Of a stretch of 38,407 nucleotides of DNA, positions 1 to 6,994 are shown one piece after another (positions within the stretch are counted from its first letter, which is position 1; each line of letters begins with the position of its first letter). Origin of the DNA: DASSCW01 sp036555005 (GTDB lineage: Bacteria; Chloroflexota; Limnocylindria; QHBO01); assembly GCA_036555005.1 (NCBI GenBank), contig DATBME010000052.1, positions 1-38,407 of the forward strand, written 5' to 3'. A program made the position numbers and the translations under genes. The notes below the pieces were generated by a model. The model made no database searches and was not told the origin of the DNA. It saw nothing but the letters and a program-made list of their open reading frames with translations.

Positions 1-141
1 GGCCAGGGCCTTCATGCCGAGATCGGCGGCCCGCTGGGTCATCTCCCGCGTGCGCGAGAGGCCGTCCAGGAGGCTGAATTCAGAGTGGACGTGGAGGTGG
101 ACGAAGTCGTCCGCGGGCGCAATCTCAGGTCGCAGGGTCAC
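1..141 (-). CDS. dnaE: DNA polymerase III alpha subunit, N-terminal fragment (cut by window edge)
   Basis: Only the first 47 codons are inside the window. The translation reads a PHP-domain start: residues 14-19 are VHLHVH, followed by SEFSLLDGLSR and then AADLGMKALA, the metal-binding opening of bacterial replicative polymerase DnaE. The start is GTG at 141-139. An in-frame TGA lies only 24 nt upstream, and the next ATG would remove the HxH motif, so the start is well fixed. No convincing Shine-Dalgarno site is seen. The gene reads leftwards out of the window. DnaE2/ImuC proteins share this motif; the fragment is too short to exclude that, but DnaE is the simpler call. Confidence 0.85.
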   Translation of the reverse strand, partial: MTLRPEIAPADDFVHLHVHSEFSLLDGLSRTREMTQRAADLGMKALA

Positions 142-364
142 CCGGTGGAGTCTGCCAGATGATCAAGGTGGCATCCGGAAATACCGACGTCATAAAGGCG
201 CCGAACGGGGAATGAGATGTCTATGACGACAAGCAGTGACGACGGAGGCTGTGCGAGAGCCTCGTTATCGCTGTCGAGCGCGGCTGTGGACACTCATGCG
301 GCGTGCATCACCAAGCGCTCCTCGGCCAGCGCGAGCACCTATCCGTAGCAGGCTTGCGGTCGTG

Positions 365-772
365 TCACGCGCCCTGAGGTACTCCGGTAGGAGACTCGGG
401 CTGGCTTGAGGTCAGTTTGTCCGCAGCGTAGCTCGTGCGATCCCGCACGATCTCGTCACTTCGGTACGAGATCTCGTGAACATTGCTCGAGGTAATCCGA
501 AGGCGCCATTGGGTTTCGTACGTCGACGAACGCAATTGCCCCGAAATGGCCTGTCGGACTAAGGCAGAGAACGTGACGCCCCTATGAACCGCGAGATTCC
601 TCAGCGCTTCCAACTCAGGGCGAGGAATACGGAGAGAGAACTGCGCCGTCTCCGCGGACCGAGACCGAGGTCCAACCCGTCCTTCGAGGTGCCACTCTTC
701 AGGACCGCCGTAGCGTGCTCGTTCGCTCGGTGTCATTTTCTCGAACAATGTTCGGATCTGATCGTCGCTCAT
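365..772 (-). CDS. Ribbon-helix-helix-like antitoxin candidate
   Basis: A 135-residue protein. Residues about 44-78 (FSLRIPRPELEALRNLAVHR, then GVTFSALVRQAISGQL) look like a ribbon-helix-helix DNA-binding unit: a short beta strand followed by two helices. The N-terminus (DDQIRTLFEKMTPSERARYG) is helical, and the C-terminal 50 residues are hydrophilic and unrecognised. ATG at 772 has a GGAG 8-11 nt upstream. It lies 28 nt downstream of a toxin-like gene in the same direction, the usual scale of a type II toxin-antitoxin operon, here with the toxin first. Base composition is clearly less GC-rich than the rest of the window, suggesting acquisition. Family-level function is inferred; it could be a stand-alone RHH regulator. 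Confidence 0.5.
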   Translation of the reverse strand: MSDDQIRTLFEKMTPSERARYGGPEEWHLEGRVGPRSRSAETAQFSLRIPRPELEALRNLAVHRGVTFSALVRQAISGQLRSSTYETQWRLRITSSNVHEISYRSDEIVRDRTSYAADKLTSSQPESPTGVPQGA

Positions 773-800
773 TCGTCTGCTCCCATCAGCGAACCGGCGC

Positions 801-1061
801 TCAAACGTCCCAAGCGTTATACGCCTGCCAGTCTAGGTACTCCTCGCGCCACATCACGGCAACGGTGACAGCCCTTCCGGTAACGGTTCTGCCGGTGATT
901 AGCCATTCCGCAGTCCTGCCAGCTGTATTGCGTCGATAGTCGAAACCGAGGTCCCACACCTCACGCGCCTCATCGCATGTGACGACCTCCCTCTCACCCT
1001 CAGCCTGGTGGCCCTCGAAGTTCGGATGACAGCTCAGTTCGTACTCGTTCGATGGTCTCAA
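801..1061 (-). CDS. Small toxin-like protein (BrnT/DUF4258-like), first gene of TA-like operon
   Basis: An 86-residue protein starting at TTG 1061. The C-terminal half (WLITGRTVTGRAVTVAV, then a closing YNAWDV) resembles the strand-rich end of BrnT/DUF4258-type toxins, which typically read 'GRT..GR...VV' and finish with an 'ITARDA'-like strand. No catalytic residues can be assigned with confidence. The RHH antitoxin candidate follows 28 nt downstream. An extended -10 (TGATACAAT at 1101-1093 on this strand) would start a transcript about 25 nt before the TTG. Composition is lower in GC than neighbouring core genes. It could instead be an uncharacterised small protein; the TA assignment rests on pairing plus a weak family resemblance. 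Confidence 0.45.
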   Translation of the reverse strand: MRPSNEYELSCHPNFEGHQAEGEREVVTCDEAREVWDLGFDYRRNTAGRTAEWLITGRTVTGRAVTVAVMWREEYLDWQAYNAWDV

Positions 1062-1065
1062 CTCA

Positions 1066-1094
1066 TTGACTCAGCGTTGTGGCCGCGATACAAT
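1066..1094 (+). promoter_or_regulatory. Sigma70-like promoter for the DUF6941-like gene
   Basis: TTGACT (1066-1071), a 17-nt spacer, then TACAAT (1089-1094): five of six consensus bases in each hexamer at ideal spacing. Transcription would start near 1101, which rules out a GTG at 1079 as the start of the downstream gene and favours GTG 1124. The -10 lies inside a perfect palindrome. Confidence 0.7.
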
Positions 1095-1113
1095 TGTATC
1101 ACACTCGTATCAC
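1087..1113. promoter_or_regulatory. Palindromic operator with helical-phase repeat and divergent extended -10
   Basis: GATACAATTGTATC (1087-1100) is a perfect 14-bp palindrome. GTATCAC occurs at 1096-1102 and again at 1107-1113, 11 bp apart, about one DNA turn. The palindrome contains the plus-strand -10 (TACAAT 1089-1094) and, on the minus strand, TGATACAAT (1101-1093), a match to an extended -10 driving the toxin/antitoxin-like pair. A dimeric repressor such as the RHH protein bound here would block both directions. Sequence symmetry is seen; the identity of the binding protein is inferred. Confidence 0.55.
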
Positions 1114-1123
1114 AGGCCCGACA

Positions 1124-1579
1124 GTGGAGCAGCTCGAGGCGCCCATCACCATCCGAGAACATACGGACGTTGACTTCCTCATCCTTGCGGACTTCGCTCA
1201 GGCGATTGGCGGGAAGCTCTACTTACAAGGCGGCGGCTGGAGCCGCTTCAACCCGCCCGCGTACCCAGCGCCTGTGCAGTTCGGTGTTGGCCTAGGCGTC
1301 CGCGTTCCGTACGAGGAGACGGAAGACAAACACCACGTGGAGCTGAAGATGCAGACCGCCGATGGCACCGATCTTTGGCGCATCGATGCCGACATCGAAA
1401 CGGGGCGGCCGCCTGGAAGTCGCGGTGAACCTCAGCTCGCGATCCTGGCGGTGTCTGGTGGCGCGCAACTCCAGGAACCTGGAGAGTTCGTGCTGCGCGC
1501 AACCGTCGATGGCAAGGAGCGTAAGCGCGTGAGCTTCAAGGCGATGCCCACCCCTGGGAACCTAACGCAGAGCGCGTGA
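1124..1579 (+). CDS. DUF6941-like hypothetical protein
   Basis: A 151-residue protein whose N-terminal section (DFLILADFAQAIGGKLYLQG, followed by GGWSRF) matches the pattern I associate with DUF6941: 'DFa.lAD.A....GKly..GGGw', then a beta-rich body with 'GVGLGVRVPYEETEDKHHVE' and 'LKMQTADG'. No enzyme motif, signal peptide or membrane segment is visible. GTG 1124 is preferred because the promoter's likely start point is near 1101; an in-frame GTG at 1079 lies upstream of that. No strong ribosome site is seen. It is transcribed divergently from the TA-like pair through a shared palindromic promoter and has the same lower GC, so it probably belongs to the same acquired segment. Confidence 0.65.
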   Translation: MEQLEAPITIREHTDVDFLILADFAQAIGGKLYLQGGGWSRFNPPAYPAPVQFGVGLGVRVPYEETEDKHHVELKMQTADGTDLWRIDADIETGRPPGSRGEPQLAILAVSGGAQLQEPGEFVLRATVDGKERKRVSFKAMPTPGNLTQSA

Positions 1580-1649
1580 TTCCAGTCCAGCGTTAATAGG
1601 TCAGCGGCTGGCATTGGCCTTGCGGCCTCGGTCCAATCGGACACGCTAA

Positions 1650-1739
1650 GGCATCAGTGCCACGACAACCGAGACCCTGGTCACGGCTCCGCTCGTCGTC
1701 TCGAAGCAGAACCCGCGCTACTTCGAGGCGGCAGTGTAA
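1650..1739 (+). pseudogene. Short fragment resembling the mature N-terminus of a secreted glycoside-hydrolase-like protein
   Basis: A 29-codon open stretch between two stops has no start codon and ends at TAA 1737-1739. It reads TETLVTAPLVVSKQNPRYFE. The 'PL.VS..NPRYF' pattern is what I recall at the start of DUF4038/cellulase-like secreted enzymes. It is too short for certainty. It lies in the 189-nt gap between two convergent genes, where nothing else gene-like is visible. Confidence 0.25.
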
Positions 1740-1768
1740 GGCCCGCACCAAAGTCGCCTGTGAACGCT

Positions 1769-3163
1769 CTAAGAACCCACGTCGCTCCCACGTGCGACGC
1801 TGCCAGGCAGTTCCGCCGAGCGGACGAGGCGCGGCCCTTCCGGCACGCCGCGGGTGCGAAGCCGCCCCAGGATCGCGAGCCGCTCGGGCCACAGGAGGCG
1901 TTGGGGCGCCTGGCGAGCATGCTCCCAGAGCTCCGTCCGGAGGCCGCCGTCGACGCGCCTGACCCGGACGTGCGTCAACACGAAGCGCGAGACGAAGACC
2001 GGTGGCGCTCGCAGGTGCGCCCGGACCGGCTGCAGCTGGCGGAGCCAGCACCCCGTGTTTGCCGCGACGGCCGTGTCGGCCTCGCGTTCGAGGACGGTCA
2101 ACGAAGGCGCATGCGAGTGTGCCCAGACGAACACTCCGATGTCGCGGTAGGCGATGTCGGGACGGTTGGGAACAGGCTGCCCCGAGTCCTTCAGCGCCTC
2201 GATCCGCGCGAGCGAGGCTGCTCCCTCGTTCACTCCGGCCAGATGCGGCTCGATGAACGCCATGGACCGTCGCAGGACCCGACGCACGATGCTGAAGGTC
2301 AGCACGAAGGCCAGCAGCAGGACCACGACGACCGCGGCGGGCGCGGCGAAGAAGCCCTCGATGGCCGATTCATCCGAGGCCGTGTCCAGGATCGTGGCGG
2401 CCAGCCATGCCAGGGCGAGGAGGGCCAGGAACAGGACGAGCATCGGCAGCAGCACGAAGGAGGCGACCCTGCCGAGCAGGTCGTAGAACAGGCGCCCGGT
2501 GAGCCATTCGGGAACCTGGGTCAGCGGGTAGACGTTCTGGACGTCGCGCAACGGAATGCCCCGCATCAGGTGCGCACGGGGAGCGATCGGGCGCATGACA
2601 TCGGCCACGACGTGGTCGCCCAATGGGCTCTCCAGCGGGTCGTCGTAGTTGGCACGCGCGTTCGAGCGGTCGAACTGGTTGCCGTGCTCGCAGAAGATGA
2701 GCCGATCCGGCACGGACCGATAGCGCGCCGCGTACGCGAGCGCGAATTCGTGCACCAGTCCCGCCTGCTGGAGCGTGCTGCGGACCTCGTCGTTCCACCA
2801 GACCTCGACGTCGTGGTTGCCAGGCAGATACGTGACTCGCCTGGCGTCGCCAGCAGCGAACGTGCGCCATGCTTCGATCAGCGGGGCATAGGCGGGCTGC
2901 CCGAGTACGAACGAGACACGGTTCTCCCCGGCGGGTACCTCGCCGATCCGCAGCAGGTCGAAGATGTCACCGGCGAGAACGAGCTCGACGGGACCGGGAT
3001 ACTCGCCGAGCTCATGGAACAGCGACGCCAGCTCCGCGTGCGCCTCGAAGAGGTCGGCGCCAGCATCGCCGCCCATGTGCGTATCGGAAACGAAGGCAAG
3101 CAGCACGTCGTCGCCCAGGTCGGCGGTCGCCGCGCTCGTGATCCCGCTGCTCATCTGAGCCAT
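1769..3163 (-). CDS. Calcineurin-like metallophosphoesterase with internal membrane segments
   Basis: The dinuclear-metal phosphoesterase motifs are complete and ordered: SDTH (about residues 26-29), GDIFD (65-69), GNHD (115-118), EHGNQFD with a metal-site histidine (about 160), and AHSHAP (about 355). Two strongly hydrophobic stretches (about residues 233-260 and 270-292) fall between the fourth and last motifs, so the catalytic domain is interrupted by a membrane hairpin. The nearest named family is UDP-2,3-diacylglucosamine-hydrolase-like phosphoesterases; the substrate is unknown. The start is uncertain: ATG 3163 has AAGGTCGAGG just upstream, while in-frame TTG 3208 and ATG 3190 would add up to 15 residues. 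It converges with the DUF6941-like gene. Confidence 0.8.
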   Translation of the reverse strand: MAQMSSGITSAATADLGDDVLLAFVSDTHMGGDAGADLFEAHAELASLFHELGEYPGPVELVLAGDIFDLLRIGEVPAGENRVSFVLGQPAYAPLIEAWRTFAAGDARRVTYLPGNHDVEVWWNDEVRSTLQQAGLVHEFALAYAARYRSVPDRLIFCEHGNQFDRSNARANYDDPLESPLGDHVVADVMRPIAPRAHLMRGIPLRDVQNVYPLTQVPEWLTGRLFYDLLGRVASFVLLPMLVLFLALLALAWLAATILDTASDESAIEGFFAAPAAVVVVLLLAFVLTFSIVRRVLRRSMAFIEPHLAGVNEGAASLARIEALKDSGQPVPNRPDIAYRDIGVFVWAHSHAPSLTVLEREADTAVAANTGCWLRQLQPVRAHLRAPPVFVSRFVLTHVRVRRVDGGLRTELWEHARQAPQRLLWPERLAILGRLRTRGVPEGPRLVRSAELPGSVARGSDVGS

Positions 3164-3376
3164 CGACCTCGACCTTTCCCGCGACTCCATCGTACGCCGC
3201 ACGTCCAACGCATCGAGTCGCGTCGCCTAGCGCTTAATGAGGAAGGCGAGCTTCGCCTCGATCTCGGCCCGATGGATGTCGTAGTGGCCGATCAGAACCC
3301 CAGCCGCGCTGCCAGCGCCCTGCCCGCGGTCGATGCGACAGTCACCGGAGCATGGTAAGCACGCCCCGCGACAGTC

Positions 3377-4963
3377 TCAGTCGGTGGCGGCCGCCGGCGC
3401 CCCGACGGGCTCTTCCTCGGGTGCTTCGGAACGGGCGGGCACGCTACGGAGCGCGACGACGGCAACGACCGCGGTGACCACGGCCAGCCCCGCTGCGACG
3501 GCCGCAACCACGTGCAGCGCGTCGACGAAGGCGATCTCGGCCACGGCGACCAATGCGTCGCGAGCAGCCGCCGGTAAGGTCTGCGCGATCGCCAGCGCGC
3601 CACCCAGGGTGTCCCGGGCCGCGTCCGCCACCGCCGCCGGGATGTCGGATGGCAGCGACTCCGCCACGCGGGAGCGGTACACCGCCGTCCCCAGGCTGCC
3701 GAGGATGGCGATGCCCAGCGCCCCGCCCAGCTCACCGCTCGTCTCGGAGATGCCGGTCGCCGCTCCGGCCTGCTCCGGCGGCGCGCTGCCCACGATCAGC
3801 TCGGTGGCGAGGGTGATGACCGGTCCGAGGCCGACCGAGATCACCGTCGACGCCACGGCGATGAGGATCAGGCCGCTATCGCCCTCGACCGACAGGCCGA
3901 GCAACATGGCCGTCCCGATCGCCGCCACGGCCATCCCGGTGCCCATGATCACCGACGGGCGGAAGCGGTGGATGATCCGCGGCGCCGCGATGCCCGCGGC
4001 GATGAACCCGATCGCCGACGGGAGCGACCAGAACGCCGCGTTCAACGGGGACAGTCCCAGGATCAGCTGCAGGTACTGCGAGATGAAGAGGAAGTAGCCA
4101 ACCACCACGAAGATGCCCAGGAAGTACGTGCCCAGCGACGCGCTGAACGCCCTGATCCGGAAGAGGCGCACATCGATGATCGGCGAGGAGAGGCCGAGCT
4201 GCCGGCGAACGAACAGCAGGCCCAGCAGCAGCCCGACGATGATCGGGACAATGGCCAGTGCCGAAACGCCATCCTGCGCCAGCTGCTTGATCCCGAACAC
4301 GACGCCCAGGATCGAGAGCAGGGACATCGCCACGCTCACCAGGTCCAGCCGGCCCGCCTTCGGATCCCGGTATTCGGGCAGGGTGCGAGGTCCCAGGAGG
4401 AGCAGGAGCGCCATCACCGGCACCCCGATCAGGAACACCGAGCCCCACCAGAAGAAGTTGAGAAGCACGCCGCCCAGGACTGGACCGATGGCGCCACCAG
4501 CCGAGTAGGCGGCCACCCACACGCCGATGGCCGTCGAGCGCTGCTTCGGATCCAGGAACATCGTGAAGATCAGCGACAGCGTCGACGGGGCGATCGTCGC
4601 GCCGGCAATCCCCATGACCGCGCGGCTGGCGATGAGCATGTCGGGACCGGTCGACAACGCCGCGAACAGTGACGCCACCGCGAAGCCGCCCGCTCCGAAG
4701 AGCAGGAGACGCCGGCGACCGATGCGATCGCCAAGGGTTCCCATGGTGATGAGGAGGCCGGCCACCAGGAAGCCGTAGATGTCGATCATCCAGAGCAGCT
4801 GCACGCTGGACGGCCGCAGCTCCTCGCTGATGATCGGGATGGCGAGGTTGAGGACGGTCAGGTCCATCGCGTAGACGAGCGCCGCCAGCGTAAGGACGCC
4901 GAGGCCGATCCACTCGCGCCTCGTCGCCCGTGCGGGTACCCCGGGGTCTGTCGATTCAGTCAA
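3377..4963 (-). CDS. MFS drug/H+ antiporter, DHA2 (14-TM EmrB/QacA-like) family
   Basis: A 528-residue protein with about 14 hydrophobic segments. Motif A is seen as GTLGDRIGRRRLL (about residues 75-87) after the second segment, a motif-C-like GGAIGPVLGG follows, and MDLTVLNLAIP occupies the first helix, all typical of DHA2 multidrug exporters. The C-terminus ends in a short acidic/Ala tail. The start is TTG 4963, supported by GGAGAG six bases upstream. It lies 91 nt from the winged-helix gene on the same strand, so co-transcription is possible. Export of lipophilic or cationic drugs is the family role; the actual substrate cannot be read from sequence. Confidence 0.9.
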   Translation of the reverse strand: MTESTDPGVPARATRREWIGLGVLTLAALVYAMDLTVLNLAIPIISEELRPSSVQLLWMIDIYGFLVAGLLITMGTLGDRIGRRRLLLFGAGGFAVASLFAALSTGPDMLIASRAVMGIAGATIAPSTLSLIFTMFLDPKQRSTAIGVWVAAYSAGGAIGPVLGGVLLNFFWWGSVFLIGVPVMALLLLLGPRTLPEYRDPKAGRLDLVSVAMSLLSILGVVFGIKQLAQDGVSALAIVPIIVGLLLGLLFVRRQLGLSSPIIDVRLFRIRAFSASLGTYFLGIFVVVGYFLFISQYLQLILGLSPLNAAFWSLPSAIGFIAAGIAAPRIIHRFRPSVIMGTGMAVAAIGTAMLLGLSVEGDSGLILIAVASTVISVGLGPVITLATELIVGSAPPEQAGAATGISETSGELGGALGIAILGSLGTAVYRSRVAESLPSDIPAAVADAARDTLGGALAIAQTLPAAARDALVAVAEIAFVDALHVVAAVAAGLAVVTAVVAVVALRSVPARSEAPEEEPVGAPAAATD

Positions 4964-5056
4964 ACGAGCTCTCCGCGATTCGGTATCGGGTCATCCCTGC
5001 ACTCCAGAGACCACGCGAGACCGGTTCGCTCATCGGTCTATCGCGCGCCTCCCGGC

Positions 5057-6085
5057 TCAGGCAGCACCTGCGTCCCACTGCACCGCGCCGGCTGACGCCA
5101 CGTCCGGCAGCGGGAGGGAGGCGGCCTCCGCCTCGATCGCCGCGCGCTCCAGACCAGACAGGCGACGCCACGGCGTTGCGATCACGGTCGCCTTGCTCCG
5201 CCGCCAGATACCGGCGATCTCACCGCCCACCAGCAGCGCGCCCGGCCAGACACGCGAGGTCCACAGCTCCGCGCGGCGCGCGGCCTCGGCGACCAGGAGC
5301 TCGCGGTCGCCATCCCACAGCAGGTAGTACGGATCGCCGCTCGGCAGGAGACGGACCGCCTCGGTTGGCGTGGGCGGCTCGCGCATGACCGGCAGGTCCT
5401 CCACCAGCAGCTGGGCGTCCCCATGAGGCGTCCGAACGCGCATCAGCTCTGACTCCAGGGCATCGAATGCCGCGCTGGCCGCCGGTCCATCCACGCCTCC
5501 CCATCGCACGAACGCGTCGATCGTGGACGGACCGAGCACGTGCAGGTAGCGGCGGACGAGCTCCTCGAGCGCTTCGGCGGACGTGTGCGCAGACCGTGGG
5601 ACCGTCCAGACTGTTGGCTCCCGGGCGCCATGCCATCGGATCAGGACCGTGCCGGTCAGGGTGGCGTAGCGGATCGCATTGCCCACGTCGCCGATCGCCT
5701 GCGCGGCCTCATCGGCCCGAAGGGTGCGACCGTCCAGGTGCGCCGCCAGGCGAGCCGCCAGGTCCTCGGCGCGCTCGCGCATGCGGCCCTTCGGCGGCAG
5801 GCGGCCGAGCGTGAAGGGGAGGTGGTCGCTGGCCGGAACCACGTAGGCGGCGTAACGGGGACCCCAGACCTGGACCAGCGCCGGGTCGTCCAGCACATCC
5901 AGCGGAACGCCCGCCACGCGGGCGTGCAAGGCGTGTAGGGCCGATCGCGGTACGCTGTCCTGCAGGCCGGCCCATGCCGCGTGACGGAGCGACTCCGGGC
6001 CAAACGGAAGCCGCTCGTCGAGCGCCTGGACTCGGCGTCGGTACGCGAGGATCTGCTCTCGTGTGAGCGCCAGCGCGACCGTCAA
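5057..6085 (-). CDS. Winged-helix DNA-binding protein of the AlkZ/YcaQ-like (HTH_42, DUF1006) family
   Basis: A 342-residue protein with the layout of the HTH_42 group: an N-terminal helical region (LTREQILAYRRR...LDERLP), then WGPRYAAYVVPASDHLPF, then IRYATLTGTVLIRWHG, and a C-terminal LWDGDRELLVAEAARRAELW region. E. coli AlkZ, the founding member, is a DNA glycosylase that unhooks interstrand crosslinks; many relatives are uncharacterised, so glycosylase activity here is only possible. The start is TTG 6085, backed by a near-perfect GGAGGTGATC six bases upstream; longer in-frame starts would run into the divergent ArsR promoter. The start is about 70 nt from the ArsR start on the other strand. 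Confidence 0.8.
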   Translation of the reverse strand: MTVALALTREQILAYRRRVQALDERLPFGPESLRHAAWAGLQDSVPRSALHALHARVAGVPLDVLDDPALVQVWGPRYAAYVVPASDHLPFTLGRLPPKGRMRERAEDLAARLAAHLDGRTLRADEAAQAIGDVGNAIRYATLTGTVLIRWHGAREPTVWTVPRSAHTSAEALEELVRRYLHVLGPSTIDAFVRWGGVDGPAASAAFDALESELMRVRTPHGDAQLLVEDLPVMREPPTPTEAVRLLPSGDPYYLLWDGDRELLVAEAARRAELWTSRVWPGALLVGGEIAGIWRRSKATVIATPWRRLSGLERAAIEAEAASLPLPDVASAGAVQWDAGAA

Positions 6086-6118
6086 CCGATCACCTCCAGA
6101 CGAGACAGTAGCGCAGCG

Positions 6119-6148
6119 TTGACAAGGCGCCCTATACAACCGTATGGT
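6119..6148 (+). promoter_or_regulatory. Promoter of the ArsR operon, probably giving a leaderless mRNA
   Basis: A perfect -35 TTGACA (6119-6124) and TATGGT (6143-6148) are separated by 18 nt. Transcription would begin about 7 nt later, at or beside ATG 6156, so the regulator mRNA is probably leaderless. Confidence 0.6.
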
Positions 6149-6153
6149 TGTAT
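6134..6153. promoter_or_regulatory. Operator palindrome over the ArsR promoter
   Basis: ATACAACC (6134-6141) and GGTTGTAT (6146-6153) form 8-bp inverted arms around a 4-bp centre, covering the -10 of the ArsR promoter. This is the expected position for autorepression by the encoded ArsR-type dimer. The outer ATACAA/TTGTAT bases resemble the palindrome at 1087-1100, possibly by chance. Confidence 0.6.
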
Positions 6154-6155
6154 CA

Positions 6156-6491
6156 ATGCAGCTGATGCTCGACCATGACCGCATCTTCGGAGCCCTGGCG
6201 GACGCCACGCGGCGCGACATCGTGCGCCGCGCGATGGCCGGGCAGGAGGGCGTCGCCGAGCTGGCCGGCCACTACCCCATGAGCTTCGCGGCGGTCCAGA
6301 AGCACGTCGCCATCCTCGAACGGGCAGGGCTGGTCACCAAGCAGCGCAACGGCCGTCGCAAGGTCGTCCGCACCAACCTGCATGGCGTGCGCGTGGCCCA
6401 GCGCTTGCTCGAACGATACGAGCAGATGTGGGCCGACCGCATCGACCGCATGACCGACCTCATCACCGAAACCGAGGAGACCCACCCATGA
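6156..6491 (+). CDS. ArsR-family transcriptional repressor
   Basis: A 111-residue winged-helix protein: DRIFGALADATRRDIVRRA opens the fold, MSFAAVQKHVAILERAGLV is the recognition helix-turn-helix, and the wing is KQRNGRRKVVRT. There are no obvious metal-binding cysteines, so it belongs to the metal-independent ArsR group often found with SRPBCC genes. ATG 6156 is preferred because the promoter would place the transcript start there; ATG 6144 lies inside the operator and ATG 6165 is also possible. The stop overlaps the next start as ATGA, coupling translation to the SRPBCC gene. Autoregulation through the 6134-6153 palindrome is inferred. Confidence 0.88.
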   Translation: MQLMLDHDRIFGALADATRRDIVRRAMAGQEGVAELAGHYPMSFAAVQKHVAILERAGLVTKQRNGRRKVVRTNLHGVRVAQRLLERYEQMWADRIDRMTDLITETEETHP

Positions 6492-6991
6492 CCGTCACCT
6501 CCGTCGAGAAGGATGCCGCCGCTCTGACCATGACCGTGACTGCCGAGTTCCAGGCGTCGCCGGATCGGGTCTGGCAGCTCTGGGCCGATCCGCGCCAGCT
6601 CGAGCGCTGGTGGGGCCCGCCGACCTATCCCGCGACCTTCACGAAGCACAGCCTGGCAACGGGCAGCCGTGTCGAGTACCACATGACCGGCCCTGAGGGC
6701 GACCAGCCGAAGGGGTATTGGGACATCCTGGAGACCGATGCGCCGCATCGGCTCGTCGTCCGCGACGGCTTCCGGAACGACGACGGCAGCGAGAACGACA
6801 CCATGCCGGCCGGCGAGTTCCGCGTCACGATCGAGGAGATCACCGAGGGCCGGACACGCATGTCGATCGAGAACATCTTCCCCAGCGCCGAGGCGATGGA
6901 GCAGCTGTTGGCGATGGGCCAGGAAGAGGGCATGACCCAGGCCGTTGGCCAGATCGACGCGCTCCTGGCCGAGGACGCCGCGAGGGTCTGA
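6488..6991 (+). CDS. SRPBCC (AHSA1-like) domain protein
   Basis: A 167-residue START-like domain: VTAEFQASPDRVWQLWADPR, then LERWWGPPTYPATF, then RVEYHMTGPEG and GYWDILETDAPHRL, the usual AHSA1/SRPBCC order, with a closing amphipathic helix (EGMTQAVGQIDALLAE). These proteins bind hydrophobic ligands in a helix-grip pocket. Pairing with an ArsR repressor is a common bacterial arrangement, though the ligand is unknown. The start ATG 6488 overlaps the ArsR stop by four bases. The reductase gene starts 3 nt after its stop, so all three are one operon. Confidence 0.88.
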   Translation: MTVTSVEKDAAALTMTVTAEFQASPDRVWQLWADPRQLERWWGPPTYPATFTKHSLATGSRVEYHMTGPEGDQPKGYWDILETDAPHRLVVRDGFRNDDGSENDTMPAGEFRVTIEEITEGRTRMSIENIFPSAEAMEQLLAMGQEEGMTQAVGQIDALLAEDAARV

Positions 6992-6994
6992 CCG

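Noticed and set aside
223..348. 41-codon ATG frame between dnaE and the antitoxin-like gene
   Set aside because: Ser/Ala-rich, no ribosome site or promoter box, no family resemblance; 142-364 otherwise shows nothing.
3164..3208. Longer N-terminus for the phosphoesterase from TTG 3208
   Set aside because: The added 15 residues are Arg/Ser-rich and lack conservation signals; ATG 3163 has a better ribosome site, though not decisive.
1760..3358. 532-codon plus-strand open frame
   Set aside because: Antisense to the phosphoesterase whose complete motif set is on the minus strand; composition is that of a GC-rich shadow frame.
6086..6220. Longer N-terminus of the AlkZ-like protein
   Set aside because: It would cross the divergent ArsR promoter, and TTG 6085 has a near-perfect Shine-Dalgarno site.
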